In this document: positions 17,503 through 27,229 of the stretch, piece by piece
Layout: each line of letters starts with the position of its first letter
Numbering within the stretch: the stretch's first letter is position 1
Source of the DNA: JAICJR01 sp963848495
Lineage (GTDB): Bacteria > Actinomycetota > Thermoleophilia > Solirubrobacterales > Thermoleophilaceae
DNA length: 64,000 bases
NCBI GenBank assembly: GCA_963848495.1
Contig: CAWKDV010000002.1
Location: forward strand, 1,612,001 to 1,676,000
Reading direction: 5' to 3'
Program-made: the position numbers and the translations under genes
Notes under the pieces: model-generated
Seen by the model: the letters and a program-made list of their open reading frames with translations, nothing else
The model's database searches: none
Told to the model about the DNA's origin: nothing

Positions 17503-18933
17503 TTACGAGGCGCTGATCGGCCGCACCGCGTGTCCGGTCCCGCCCCCGACGGCGAGAACCTCGTCGAAGCCGGCCCGCAGGCAGTCCATCAGCACGTCGG
17601 GGTCGGGCACGGCACCGGTGTCGATGTTGACGCCCACGCAGCAGGTGTCGCAGTACGACATGAGCGTGACATTCAGAGCGGCGCCAGTCGTGGGACCGAA
17701 GCCGTAGAAGCTGTCGACTTTCGCGCCGGTGAGGTAGAGCGGCGCTCGGATTCCGGGCACGTTGCTCGCGAGGAAGTCGATGTGCTTGAGCATCCCGCCG
17801 ATGTAGGCACGCGGCAGCAGGTTCAACGTGCCCGCGATCGCGTTCGTGAACGGCAGCGACCGGTCGGCCTTCACGGATTCGCAGCGACGGTGAGTCTCGG
17901 CCATCCGTTCGCTCGGGTCGGCCATGCCCACGGGAACCTTGAATCTTGTGAGCGTGATGCGGTTGCCGCCGATCGGGTCGTCCGCCTTGCGGATGCTGAT
18001 CGGCATCGTGACGCGCAGTTCCTCGACCTGCGTGTCGTGCCGTTCGTGGTAGAGGCGCAGTCCTGCCGTGACGCCGGAGAGGAAGGCATCGTTGTGCTTG
18101 GCGCCCGCGGCGTGCGCGGCGTGCAGGATCTCAGCCAGCGGGAACTCGAGGACGTCGTAGTGCCAGGCCAGGTGGCGCTCGGTCATGACCGGCGACAGCG
18201 TGTCGGACACGGGCTCGACGAAGTGCGCGATCGACTGGCCGGTCGCGACAGTCTCGCTGACGGTCTCGCGGGGGTGCCGCAGCGCGTGCGTCACGTCGCT
18301 GACCGCGGAGGTGAGGTGACGCTTGGAGAAGTCGAAGAGCTGCGACCAGTCGTAGCCGAGCGCATCCCGGGCCAGATCGATGGTGCCGAGGTGCTCTCCC
18401 ACAGGTGCCTCGGGCATCGGTCCGAGGTCGCCGGGGTCGGGTTCGACGTCGAACAGCAGTCGCGCGATGTCCATGCCACCCACGCCATCGGTCAGCGAGT
18501 GGTGAAGCTTCATCACCAGAGCCGTCTTGCCGCCTTCGAGCCCCTCGATGAACGTGAACTCCCATAGCGGCCGATCACGATCGAGGCCCGCCATCCCGGT
18601 CTTGCGAGCGAACTCCAAGACCGTCGCGAGCGTCCTGGGGGGTGCCGCCTCGAACCGGCGAATGTGCCACGACAAGTCGAAATCGGGATCGACGACCCAG
18701 CGGGGCGTGGCCAGCCGCAGCGGAGGCAACACGACTCGGTGCCGAAACCCCGGTGACAGCCGCGTGCTGCGCTCGAGGCGTTCCGGCACCCGATCCCAGT
18801 CCGGGCTGCCATCCAGGAGCAGGACGCACACAACCGTCGACCGCAGCAACGGGTCCTTCTCCATGTACCAGGCGAACGCGTCACTGTCGCGCATATGCAC
18901 CTCGACGCGGTCAGACAACGCGGCCACCTCCAC
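17503..18933 (-). CDS. Wax ester synthase/diacylglycerol acyltransferase (WS/DGAT)
   Basis: A 476-aa protein with the condensing-type active-site motif HHSLTDGVGG (HHxxxDG) near residue 145. It opens with DAFAWYMEKDPLLRSTVVCV, the usual start of the domain. The C-terminal half carries NVPGIRAPLYLTGA and the GPTTGAALNVTLMSYCD stretch typical of bacterial acyltransferases. It transfers acyl-CoA to diacylglycerol or long-chain alcohols to make storage lipid at the membrane. Length fits the family. It stands alone, with the patatin and esterase genes in the same orientation to its left. Confidence 0.92.
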   Translation of the reverse strand: MEVAALSDRVEVHMRDSDAFAWYMEKDPLLRSTVVCVLLLDGSPDWDRVPERLERSTRLSPGFRHRVVLPPLRLATPRWVVDPDFDLSWHIRRFEAAPPRTLATVLEFARKTGMAGLDRDRPLWEFTFIEGLEGGKTALVMKLHHSLTDGVGGMDIARLLFDVEPDPGDLGPMPEAPVGEHLGTIDLARDALGYDWSQLFDFSKRHLTSAVSDVTHALRHPRETVSETVATGQSIAHFVEPVSDTLSPVMTERHLAWHYDVLEFPLAEILHAAHAAGAKHNDAFLSGVTAGLRLYHERHDTQVEELRVTMPISIRKADDPIGGNRITLTRFKVPVGMADPSERMAETHRRCESVKADRSLPFTNAIAGTLNLLPRAYIGGMLKHIDFLASNVPGIRAPLYLTGAKVDSFYGFGPTTGAALNVTLMSYCDTCCVGVNIDTGAVPDPDVLMDCLRAGFDEVLAVGGGTGHAVRPISAS

Positions 18934-18991
18934 CCTCTTTTCGCCGGCGGCGCGAGCCTAGACCCACCCCGCACACGCGTCAAGCAGCCGC

Positions 18992-20272
18992 CTAGGTTCC
19001 CGTTCCCGGCGGGCAGGTCTTGAACGGGAACTTGAGCTTCTTGCGGTAGAAGACGGTCTTGAAGCGGTTCGGGAAGCGCCGGAGCTGGAAGGTGGGGATC
19101 TTCAGGCGCACGTCTGCGCTCAGCGTGTGGGTGCCGGCTCGCAGCCCGCGGCCGGGGACGAGGGCGTAGTAGGGCCGTTTCCGGTCGGCCCCGTTGGCGC
19201 CTCGGTCGAGCGAGAAGTAGACGATCGTCACGCGCGACACGCGATTGATCAAGAGGCCCGCCCGGTTCTTCTTCAGCTTGACGCCGAAGCGGTGCACGAA
19301 GTTGCCGATGCGCACGCAGCCGAACCTGTTGATGTCGCCGGGCGCCGAGATGCAGATGTTGGGGGCGCGCGGGGCGCAGCTACCGGGTGGCTGCGTGACC
19401 GAGGTCGGCGGACTCGTCGTTGTCGGCGGGGGCGGACCCGCCACGCCGCGCGGCGAGAAGGTCGTGTAGTGCGAGTAGGTCGCCTGCCCGCCGGGGGCAA
19501 TCGAGACGCTCCAGCTGATGCCGGCGCCGTTGTCGATGCTCGTCGTGCACTGGCACGAGTTGGGGAACGGCTGCTTCGCGGCGATCTGCGACCAGACGGT
19601 GCTGTAGGCGTTCTCTGTATAGCTCGCACCGGCCGTGATCGGGAACCACTGCTCGATGCGTGCCGGCGGCGAGTTGTTCGCGTTCAGCGCGCAGCCGGCG
19701 GCGCCGTGAGCCGGGTCGACGAACCCGAAGCCGACGTCGGACTCCTGCAGGTAGCAGTCGCCGGCGCGGTAGACGATGCCGGTGAGCTGGGCTCCGCCGC
19801 CGTTGGAGACCGTGATGTCGGTCCGGTAGGACTCCTGACCGGCGATGTAGGTGTCGGTCTGGGTGATGCGAACGCCCGTTGCGCCCGCATCCGCCACGGT
19901 CACCACCCTGAACGGGTTCGCGCTGCTGCCCGTGCCGGTCACGCCGGACTGGCTGGCGGGCGTGAAGGCCGTGGCCCCGGTGTTGCCCAGGAAGCCGCGG
20001 TCGTGGGCGGCCGAGTTCGGCCCGTACAGCGTGCCGCCGACGAGCAGGAACGTGCCGCAGTCTCCCGGCGTGACGTCGAACGGATAGAGCTCCAGCTTGG
20101 AATCGCCGGCGTGGCCGACCTGGCAGCTGAGCTCATTGCCGATCGAGACGTGCGTGAGCGGGCCGCCGGAGGCGATGTCCTGGAACGGCACCGCGGCGTG
20201 CGCAGCCGGCGCGAAGCAAAGTAGAGCAAGGGCGGTGAGAGCGACCCGAGCCCTCCGCCAAGGTGCCTCCAT
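18992..20272 (-). CDS. Secreted protein of unknown function with C-terminal beta-rich repeat-like domain
   Basis: The start is placed at ATG 20272, which gives a clean signal peptide (RRARVALTALALLCFAPAAHA). An earlier in-frame start would add 70 arginine/serine-rich residues and is unlikely. Residues 25-290 look like a single secreted beta-domain (GGPLTHVSIGNELSCQVGHA, QTDTYIAGQESYRTDITVSN). A proline/threonine linker (PPPTTTSPPTSVTQPPG) leads to a C-terminal domain containing SVDVRLKIP-like strands and cysteines. It is probably a surface or extracellular protein; the function was not recognised. Confidence 0.7.
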   Translation of the reverse strand: MEAPWRRARVALTALALLCFAPAAHAAVPFQDIASGGPLTHVSIGNELSCQVGHAGDSKLELYPFDVTPGDCGTFLLVGGTLYGPNSAAHDRGFLGNTGATAFTPASQSGVTGTGSSANPFRVVTVADAGATGVRITQTDTYIAGQESYRTDITVSNGGGAQLTGIVYRAGDCYLQESDVGFGFVDPAHGAAGCALNANNSPPARIEQWFPITAGASYTENAYSTVWSQIAAKQPFPNSCQCTTSIDNGAGISWSVSIAPGGQATYSHYTTFSPRGVAGPPPPTTTSPPTSVTQPPGSCAPRAPNICISAPGDINRFGCVRIGNFVHRFGVKLKKNRAGLLINRVSRVTIVYFSLDRGANGADRKRPYYALVPGRGLRAGTHTLSADVRLKIPTFQLRRFPNRFKTVFYRKKLKFPFKTCPPGTGT

Positions 20273-20330
20273 TTGCAAACAAGAACATCTCCCCGCGGCG
20301 TCTGTCAAGTCCCGCGCCCGCGAGGACCGG

Positions 20331-22196
20331 CTAAGAAAGCAGCTTCGCCAGCTCGTCCACCGGGAGCGGGCGGCCGAGCAGGAAGCCCTGCACGCGCTCG
20401 CAGCCGAGGGCGCGCAGCGCCTCGAGCTGCTGCTCGGTCTCCACGCCCTCCGCGGTGACGGTATGGCCGAGCGCCTTGCCAAGGCCGAGCAGCGACTCGA
20501 CGATCGCCGCGTCGCCCGCGTCGGCCGGGAGGCCGCTCACGAAGCTGCGGTCGATCTTGATCGCGTGCAGCGGATGCTGCTTCAACCAGGAGAGCGACGA
20601 GTAGCCGGTGCCGAAGTCGTCGAGCACGATGCGCACGCCGAGCGCCTCGAGCTCCGACAGAGTGCGGATGCTCACGGCATCGGGTCGCAGGAGGGCGGTC
20701 TCGGTGATCTCGAGCGTGAGCCGCTCGGCCGGGAACTCGGCGTGGGCGAGGATCTGGTGAACCGAGTGCGCGAAGCCCGCCTGGGTGAGCTGGTGCGCCG
20801 ACACGTTCACGCTGAGCTCCACGTCGCCGCCCAGCCGCGCAAGCGTCTCGCAGCTCTCGCGCAGGACCCAGGCTCCCAGCGGCACGATCGCGCCGGTGTC
20901 CTCGGCCACCGGGATGAACTCGCCAGGGGTGACGACGCCGAGCTCGGGGCTCGTCCAGCGCAGGAGCGCCTCGACGGCCACGGGTGCGGCGCCCTCTACC
21001 TCGAAGACGGGCTGGAAGACGATGCTCATCTCGCCGCGCATCTCGGCGCCGCGCAGCTCGCGCGCCATGCAGAGGCGGCGGCCGGCGCGTGTGCGGCGGC
21101 TGCCCTCGAAGAAGGTGCAGCGGTCGCGGCCGGAGCGCTTGGCGTCGTACATGGCGTGGTCGGCCTGGCGGATCGCCTCGCGCGCGTCGGCGGCGCTGCC
21201 GTCCATCAACGTGATGCCGATGCTGGCGGTGACTACGGTCGAGTCGAGGCCGGGCAGCGGCTCGGACACGGCCTCGAGCAGCCGGAAGCCGAGCTCGCCG
21301 GCCTCCTCGGCGTCGGCGATGCCCTCGGCGATCACCACGAACTCGTCGCCACCGAAGCGGCCCACGAAGTCCCCGGCCCGGACACTCGAGGCGAGCCGCT
21401 CGCCGATCTCGCGCAGCAGCTCGTCGGCGCGGTCGTGGCCGTAGCTGTCGTTCAGCAGCTTCAGCCCGTCGAGGTCCACGAACAGGACCCCGACCTCGGT
21501 CTCGGGGCGGATGCGCACGATCGCGTCGTCGAGGTGCTCGAAGATCGCGGTGCGGTTGGGCAGGCCTGTGAGGCCGTCGTGGCGGGCGTCGTGGATCAGC
21601 CGCTCCATCGCCCGGTGGCGCTCGATGGCGATGCCGGCCAGGCGCGCGCCATCCTCCATCAGCGCGAGCTGCTCGGGCTGCGGCCGGCGCGGCTGCGGCC
21701 CGTAGAGCGCGAGCGTGCCCAGCACCTCGCCGTCGGCTGCCTTGATCGGCATCGACCAGCAGTGGCGCAGCCCGGCGTCCATCACGAAGTCCTTGATCGG
21801 CGCCCAGCGCGGGTCGGTCTCGATGTCGTGGCTGATCGTCAGCCGCCCGGACCAGGCGGCGGAGCCGCAGGTGCCGATGTTCGGGCCGATCACCACGCCG
21901 TCGATCGCGGCCAGGTAGTGCGGCGGCAGCGACGGGCCGGCGCCCGGGTGGAGCGTGCTGGTGGCGCGGTCGAGCAGCACGACGCAGGGGATGACCGAGG
22001 GGTCGTAGCGCTCGATGCCCTGCGCCAGTTCGGTGAGCACGCCGCCGAGGGGCGCGGCCCGCGCGATCAGCTCGTGGACGCGGTTGTGCGTGGTCACGAG
22101 CTGCCGGACGCGCTCGGTCTCGGCGTTGGCCAGGCGCAGCTGTAGCTCGAGCTCGCGCTCGGTCAGGCCCGCCTCCCGTACCACGTCACCCCCCAT
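20331..22196 (-). CDS. GAF-GGDEF-EAL cyclic-di-GMP signalling protein
   Basis: A 621-aa protein starting at ATG 22196. Longer upstream frames are antisense to the regulator next door. A short helical lead precedes a GAF domain (~40-185, containing IGPNIGTCGSAAWSG). Then come a GGDEF domain with the intact catalytic loop GRFGGDEFVV and an EAL domain with VEALLRW, the DDFGTGYSSLSWL loop and IKIDRSFV. Both catalytic signatures look complete, so it could make and break c-di-GMP, with the GAF domain sensing a ligand. No membrane segment is present. It is co-directional with the Crp/Fnr gene upstream, separated by 53 bases. Confidence 0.92.
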   Translation of the reverse strand: MGGDVVREAGLTERELELQLRLANAETERVRQLVTTHNRVHELIARAAPLGGVLTELAQGIERYDPSVIPCVVLLDRATSTLHPGAGPSLPPHYLAAIDGVVIGPNIGTCGSAAWSGRLTISHDIETDPRWAPIKDFVMDAGLRHCWSMPIKAADGEVLGTLALYGPQPRRPQPEQLALMEDGARLAGIAIERHRAMERLIHDARHDGLTGLPNRTAIFEHLDDAIVRIRPETEVGVLFVDLDGLKLLNDSYGHDRADELLREIGERLASSVRAGDFVGRFGGDEFVVIAEGIADAEEAGELGFRLLEAVSEPLPGLDSTVVTASIGITLMDGSAADAREAIRQADHAMYDAKRSGRDRCTFFEGSRRTRAGRRLCMARELRGAEMRGEMSIVFQPVFEVEGAAPVAVEALLRWTSPELGVVTPGEFIPVAEDTGAIVPLGAWVLRESCETLARLGGDVELSVNVSAHQLTQAGFAHSVHQILAHAEFPAERLTLEITETALLRPDAVSIRTLSELEALGVRIVLDDFGTGYSSLSWLKQHPLHAIKIDRSFVSGLPADAGDAAIVESLLGLGKALGHTVTAEGVETEQQLEALRALGCERVQGFLLGRPLPVDELAKLLS

Positions 22197-22249
22197 ACCG
22201 GTAGCAATCGACCGAGCGGGTCGATCTCTTGACCAAATGGGCTGATGTG

Positions 22250-22972
22250 TTAAACGGCCTCGGCGGCGGTGCCGGCGCGCTCCTGCCAGTGGATCTGCGC
22301 CAGCTCGTCGGGCGGCGAGCCGTGCAGGACCCAGGAGCCGTCGCCGCGGCGGCTCACCGCGCCGCTGTCCTCGACCCGGTGGAGCGCCGTGGTGACCGAT
22401 GCCCGCTGGCAGCCCACGAGCTGCCCGAGCGTGCGGTGCGAGAGATGAAGTTCGAGCACGACGCCCGCGGGCGTGACCTTCCCCCAGCGCTCGGCGAGGA
22501 ACCAGAACAGGATCAGGAGACGCGTCTCGACAGGCGAGAGCTGGAGCAGCGCGGCATGGAGCGAGACGCGCAGCGAGCGCCGCAGCGCGCGCTCGAGCAG
22601 CGCGCGCATCACGTCGGGCCACTCGCCGAGCCGGCGCGAGAAGTGCTCGTCGAGCACGGCCATCTCCAGGGGCTCGATGACGTGCCAGCGCACCCGGTAG
22701 CGCACGAGCCCGTCCTGCTGGACCGACGCGTGCGGGTGGAGCACGTCGCCGGGGCCGAGCAGCTCCGTGCATGTCTTCCCCGCGAGGATCACGTCGCGCG
22801 CGAGCAGGCCCTCGAGGATCAGGTAGCCGATGTGGCGCTCGTCGGTCTGCGGCTGCTCCCACAGGCCCCGCTCGTACGAGCGCACCCGCGCGACGAGCAT
22901 GGCGCGGGCCCGTGCAACCTGGGCCGGAGCGATTCGCGCGGCCAGCTCCGGATCGCTGTCGAGCAGCCGCAC
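22250..22972 (-). CDS. Crp/Fnr-family transcriptional regulator, divergent from the hydrogenase operon
   Basis: About 240 aa with the likely GTG start at 22972 (VRLLDSDPELAARIAPAQVA). The N-terminal two thirds form a cyclic-nucleotide-binding-like beta barrel (GYLILEGLLARDVILAG, LLGPGDVLHPHA). The C-terminus is a winged helix with the recognition region HRTLGQLVGCQRASVTTALH. No cysteine cluster of the oxygen-sensing Fnr type is visible. It faces the hypC promoter across a 179-base gap, so it is the obvious candidate regulator of the hydrogenase genes. That link is inferred from position only. Confidence 0.85.
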   Translation of the reverse strand: MRLLDSDPELAARIAPAQVARARAMLVARVRSYERGLWEQPQTDERHIGYLILEGLLARDVILAGKTCTELLGPGDVLHPHASVQQDGLVRYRVRWHVIEPLEMAVLDEHFSRRLGEWPDVMRALLERALRRSLRVSLHAALLQLSPVETRLLILFWFLAERWGKVTPAGVVLELHLSHRTLGQLVGCQRASVTTALHRVEDSGAVSRRGDGSWVLHGSPPDELAQIHWQERAGTAAEAV

Positions 22973-23151
22973 GGCTCCCGTGGACTGCCAGCGTGCTCCC
23001 TCCGCCGGCGCGGCTCCGTGCTCAGCGTGCCCTGTCGCGGCGGAATCCGTTACCCGGCAGGCTACCCCCGCCGGGCCGGTTGAAACGCCACGTTGGAAAT
23101 CAACCGCCCTCTGGCGCCGAAATGGCGCTCTGTCATGCTGCCGGGTGGCCC
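22973..23151. promoter_or_regulatory. Divergent promoter region between the Crp/Fnr regulator and hypC
   Basis: The 179-base gap contains a locally AT-richer stretch with an inverted repeat: GGTTGA at 23078-23083 and TCAACC at 23100-23105. The halves are too far apart for a classical Fnr box. A second short inverted motif (GGCGCC...GGCGCT) follows at 23113-23129. These are candidate operator or promoter elements for the 18-gene operon. Confidence 0.45.
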
Positions 23152-23418
23152 ATGTGCCTTGCGATCCCTGGTCAGATCCTGGAGTACGTCGACGAGCCGA
23201 ACCGTCTCGCGCGTGTAGATGTGGCGGGGGTGAGGCGGACCGTGAACGTCGGCCTGCTCGACGGGATCGAGCCCGGCGACTGGGTGCTGATCCACGTCGG
23301 CTTCGCCATGTCGAAGATCGACGAGGAGGAGGCGCTCGCCACCCACAGGCTGCTCCAGCAGATGGGCAGCGAGTACGAGCAGGAGCTCGAGGAGCTGAAG
23401 GCGAGCGTGATCGAGTGA
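23152..23418 (+). CDS. hypC: Hydrogenase maturation chaperone HypC
   Basis: An 88-aa protein beginning MCLAIPGQI, the diagnostic HypC N-terminus in which Cys2 carries the Fe(CN)2CO precursor. The body is the usual small beta-barrel (VNVGLLDGIEPGDWVLIHVG) followed by a helical tail. HypC works with HypD to build the iron ligand set and then hands it to the hydrogenase large subunit. It is the first gene of the operon, and its stop overlaps the GTG start of the second HypC-like gene by 4 bases. Confidence 0.95.
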   Translation: MCLAIPGQILEYVDEPNRLARVDVAGVRRTVNVGLLDGIEPGDWVLIHVGFAMSKIDEEEALATHRLLQQMGSEYEQELEELKASVIE

Positions 23419-23624
23419 CGCTCGACTGCCATTCGGACCACTGCATCACGTGCTCGGACGAGGGCGTTCCGATGGTGGTGGAGCGGGTCGACGGCGACCG
23501 TTTGATGGCGCTCTGCGCCGCCGAAGACGGCTCCAAGAGCTCGGTGGAGATCGCGCTCGTCGAGCCGGTCGAGCCTGGCGACTCGCTGTTGGTACACGCC
23601 GGGACGGCGCTGGTGAAGCTGTGA
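23415..23624 (+). CDS. Second HypC/HupF-like protein with a CX4CX2C N-terminus
   Basis: A 69-aa protein with a GTG start. The C-terminal part (IALVEPVEPGDSLLVHAGTA) matches the HypC barrel. The N-terminus, however, is TLDCHSDHCITCSDEG, with a CX4CXXC cluster and His residues instead of the canonical Met-Cys. The catalytic Cys2 is therefore absent, and the cluster could bind metal. In other group 1h loci a similar short protein is annotated as HupF-like. Its 4-base overlaps with hypC and hypD imply tight coupling. Its separate role is unknown. Confidence 0.85.
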   Translation: MTLDCHSDHCITCSDEGVPMVVERVDGDRLMALCAAEDGSKSSVEIALVEPVEPGDSLLVHAGTALVKL

Positions 23625-24733
23625 GGTTCGTAGACGAGTTCCGGGACGCCGAGCTCGGCCGCGTCCTCGCCGGGGAGATCCTTGCGGCCGTCGAGCCGGG
23701 CCGTCACTACAAGCTGATGGAGGTGTGCGGCGGGCACACCCACTCGATCTACAAGTACGGGGTCGACGACCTGCTGCCGGCCAACGTCGAGCTGGTGCAC
23801 GGGCCGGGCTGCCCGGTCTGCGTGATCCCGATGGGGCGGGTGGACGACGGCATCGCCATCGCGCGCGAGGACGTGATCTTCACCTGCTTCGGCGACATGA
23901 TGCGGGTGCCGGGCTCGGCGGGCACTCTGCTCGAGGCCAAGGCCGAGGGCTGCGACATCCGCATGGTCTACTCGCCGCTCGACGCGCTGCGGATCGCCAA
24001 GGAGAACCCGGACCGCGAGGTCGTGTTCTTCGCGATCGGCTTCGAGACCACCGCGCCGTCCACCGCGCTGACGCTCCAGCGCGCGCGTGCGGAGGGCGTC
24101 CGGAACTTCTCCTGCATGTGCAACCACGTGACGATCGTGCCGCCGCTGCGCGCGCTGCTCGACTCGCCGGACCTGCGGCTCGACGGCTTCATCGGACCCG
24201 GCCACGTCTCGACCGTCGTGGGCGCGCGCCCGTTCCAGTTCATCCCCGCGGACCACGGCAAGCCGGTGGTGATCGCCGGCTTCGAGCCGCTCGACGTCCT
24301 GCACGCGATCCGCATGATCCTGGCGCAGCTCGCCGAGGGCCGCTGCGAGGTGGAGAACCAGTACAAGCGTGTGGTGCCGTGGGAGGGCAACCTGCGCGCG
24401 CTCGAGGTGATGGCCGAGGTGTTCGAGCTGCGGCCGCACTTCGAGTGGCGCGGGCTCGGTTTCATCTCGCAGAGCGGGCTGCGGCTGTCCGACGCCTACG
24501 CCGACCTCGACGCCGAGCAGCGCTTCAGCGTCCCCGGCGTGCGCGTCGCGGACCCGAAGGCCTGCCAGTGCGGCGAGGTGCTGAAGGGCGTGATCAAGCC
24601 CTGGGAGTGCAAGGTCTTCGGCACCGCCTGCACGCCCGAGCGCCCGATCGGCACCTGCATGGTGTCGAGCGAGGGCGCCTGCGCCGCCTACTACAACTAC
24701 GGGCGCTTCGCCCGCGATCGGCAGGTCGTATGA
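23621..24733 (+). CDS. hypD: Hydrogenase maturation protein HypD
   Basis: A 370-aa protein with a GTG start. It has all HypD signatures: MEVCGGHTHSI, VHGPGCPVCVIP, the redox loop EDVIFTCFGDMMRVPG and FFAIGFETTAPSTAL. The C-terminal [4Fe-4S] ligands lie in CQCGEVLKG...CKVFGTACTPERPIGTCMVSSEGAC. HypD is the scaffold on which cyanide and carbon monoxide are attached to iron together with HypC. Length is typical. It overlaps hypE by 4 bases. Confidence 0.97.
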   Translation: MRFVDEFRDAELGRVLAGEILAAVEPGRHYKLMEVCGGHTHSIYKYGVDDLLPANVELVHGPGCPVCVIPMGRVDDGIAIAREDVIFTCFGDMMRVPGSAGTLLEAKAEGCDIRMVYSPLDALRIAKENPDREVVFFAIGFETTAPSTALTLQRARAEGVRNFSCMCNHVTIVPPLRALLDSPDLRLDGFIGPGHVSTVVGARPFQFIPADHGKPVVIAGFEPLDVLHAIRMILAQLAEGRCEVENQYKRVVPWEGNLRALEVMAEVFELRPHFEWRGLGFISQSGLRLSDAYADLDAEQRFSVPGVRVADPKACQCGEVLKGVIKPWECKVFGTACTPERPIGTCMVSSEGACAAYYNYGRFARDRQVV

Positions 24734-25797
24734 GGAGCGAGGAGCGCACCCTCGGCCTCATCGAGACCGCACGGGGCAAGCGGGCGAAGTTCCGCGACGA
24801 ACGCGTGACGATGGCGCACGGCGCGGGCGGCAAGGCCACCCAGGCGCTGATCGAGGGGCTGCTGCTGCCGGCCTTCGGCGGCGCGCAGCTCGAGCAGCTC
24901 GGCGACTCGGCGCTGGTGGAGGAGCTGGGCGTGGCCGTGACCACCGACAGCTTCGTGGTCAAGCCGATCCGCTTCCCCGGCGGCTCGATCGGCGGGCTGG
25001 CCGTGAACGGCACGGTGAACGACCTCGCGGTGAGCGGCGCGCGGCCGCTGGCGCTGACGGTCTCGCTGGTGCTCGAGGAGGGACTGCCGGCCGACGAGCT
25101 GAAGGCCGAGATCGAGGCGATCGCCGCTGCGGCCGAGGCGGCCGGCGTGGAGGTGGTGGCGGGCGACACCAAGGTCGTCGAGCGCGGCCACGCGGACTCG
25201 ATGTACATCTGCACGACCGGCATCGGCAGGCCCGACCCGCGTGGGCGGATGTCGACGAGCGCCCTCGAGCCGGGCGACAGGATCCTGATCTCGGGCCGGG
25301 TCGGCGACCACGGCACCGCGATCATGCTCGCGCGGGGCGAGTTCGAGCTCGGGGCGGAGATCGAGTCGGACACGCGCTCCTTGTGGCCGGCGGCGGACGC
25401 GCTGCTCGAGGCGGCCGGCGAGTCGCTCCACTGCATGCGCGACGCCACCCGCGGCGGCCTGGCGAGCGTGCTCAACGAGCTGGCGCGGGCCTCCGGTGTG
25501 GCGATGACCGTGCGCGAGGCGGCGGTGCCGGTGCACCCGGCGGTGGCCGGCGCGGCCGAGATCCTGGGCATCGACCCGATGTACGTGGCGAACGAGGGCG
25601 TGCTGGCGGCCTTTGTCGCGCCGGACGCGGCCGAGGCGGCGCTCGAGGCGCTGCGCGGCGTGCCGGGTCACGAGGACGCCGCCGAGATAGGCGAGGTGAA
25701 GACCGAGCCGCCGGGGATGGTGCTCGTCGAGACGGGCTTCGGCGGTAGGCGGGTGATGGACATGCTGGTCGGCGACCCGCTGCCAAGGATCTGCTGA
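24730..25797 (+). CDS. hypE: Hydrogenase maturation protein HypE (thiocarbamate dehydratase)
   Basis: A 355-aa AIR-synthase-like ATPase. The N-terminus carries MAHGAGGKATQALIEG, and FPGGSIGGLAVNGTVNDLAV supplies nucleotide and metal contacts. The protein ends in the required ...LPRIC; the terminal Cys receives the carbamoyl group from HypF and is dehydrated to thiocyanate, the source of the CN ligands. The intact C-terminal cysteine argues for full activity. An 8-base gap separates it from hypA. Confidence 0.97.
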   Translation: MRSEERTLGLIETARGKRAKFRDERVTMAHGAGGKATQALIEGLLLPAFGGAQLEQLGDSALVEELGVAVTTDSFVVKPIRFPGGSIGGLAVNGTVNDLAVSGARPLALTVSLVLEEGLPADELKAEIEAIAAAAEAAGVEVVAGDTKVVERGHADSMYICTTGIGRPDPRGRMSTSALEPGDRILISGRVGDHGTAIMLARGEFELGAEIESDTRSLWPAADALLEAAGESLHCMRDATRGGLASVLNELARASGVAMTVREAAVPVHPAVAGAAEILGIDPMYVANEGVLAAFVAPDAAEAALEALRGVPGHEDAAEIGEVKTEPPGMVLVETGFGGRRVMDMLVGDPLPRIC

Positions 25798-25804
25798 GGC
25801 TGCG

Positions 25805-26165
25805 GTGCACGAGCTATCGATAGCCCAGTCGATAGTTCGGATCGCCGAGACGCATGCTGCTGGGCGGCGGGTGCACGCGGTGCACCTGCGCGTTGGGCAC
25901 CTGCGGCAGGTCGTGCCGTCCGCCCTCGACTTCGCGTTCGAGCTGGTGGCGGCCGGGACGACCGTGCAAGGTGCCCGGCTCGAGATCGAGGACGTGCCGG
26001 CGGCTGGCCTCTGCCGGGACTGCGGAGCAGAGAGCACGTTCGACGGCTTCCCGTTCGCCTGCGCGAGCTGCGGGGGCCTCGACCTCGAGCTGATCCGCGG
26101 CGAAGAGCTGCTCGTGGACTCGCTGGAACTTGATGAAGAGCTGACCACGACAGGAGGGAGGAGGA

Positions 26166-26176
<11 letters not shown>
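25805..26176 (+). CDS. hypA: Hydrogenase nickel metallochaperone HypA
   Basis: A 123-aa protein with a GTG start and the invariant MHELSIA N-terminus, where His2 binds nickel. The zinc knuckle is formed by CRDC and CASC. The C-terminus is unusually long and acidic (DSLELDEELTTTGGRRNDD) because the frame runs 11 bases into the small-subunit gene. HypA delivers nickel to the large subunit together with HypB. A ribosome site GGAGGGAGGAGG lies inside its end and serves the next gene. Confidence 0.95.
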
Positions 26177-27215
<1,039 letters not shown>

Positions 27216-27229
27216 GGGAGGGGGATCAA

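Noticed and set aside
20097..22145. A 682-codon plus-strand frame opposite the GGDEF-EAL gene
   Set aside because: It is antisense with no recognisable motif, whereas the minus strand has intact GGDEF and EAL sites.
22250..24439. A 729-codon minus-strand frame covering the Crp/Fnr gene
   Set aside because: The extra 490 codons are antisense to hypC-hypD and lack protein-like composition. The regulator domain starts near 22972.
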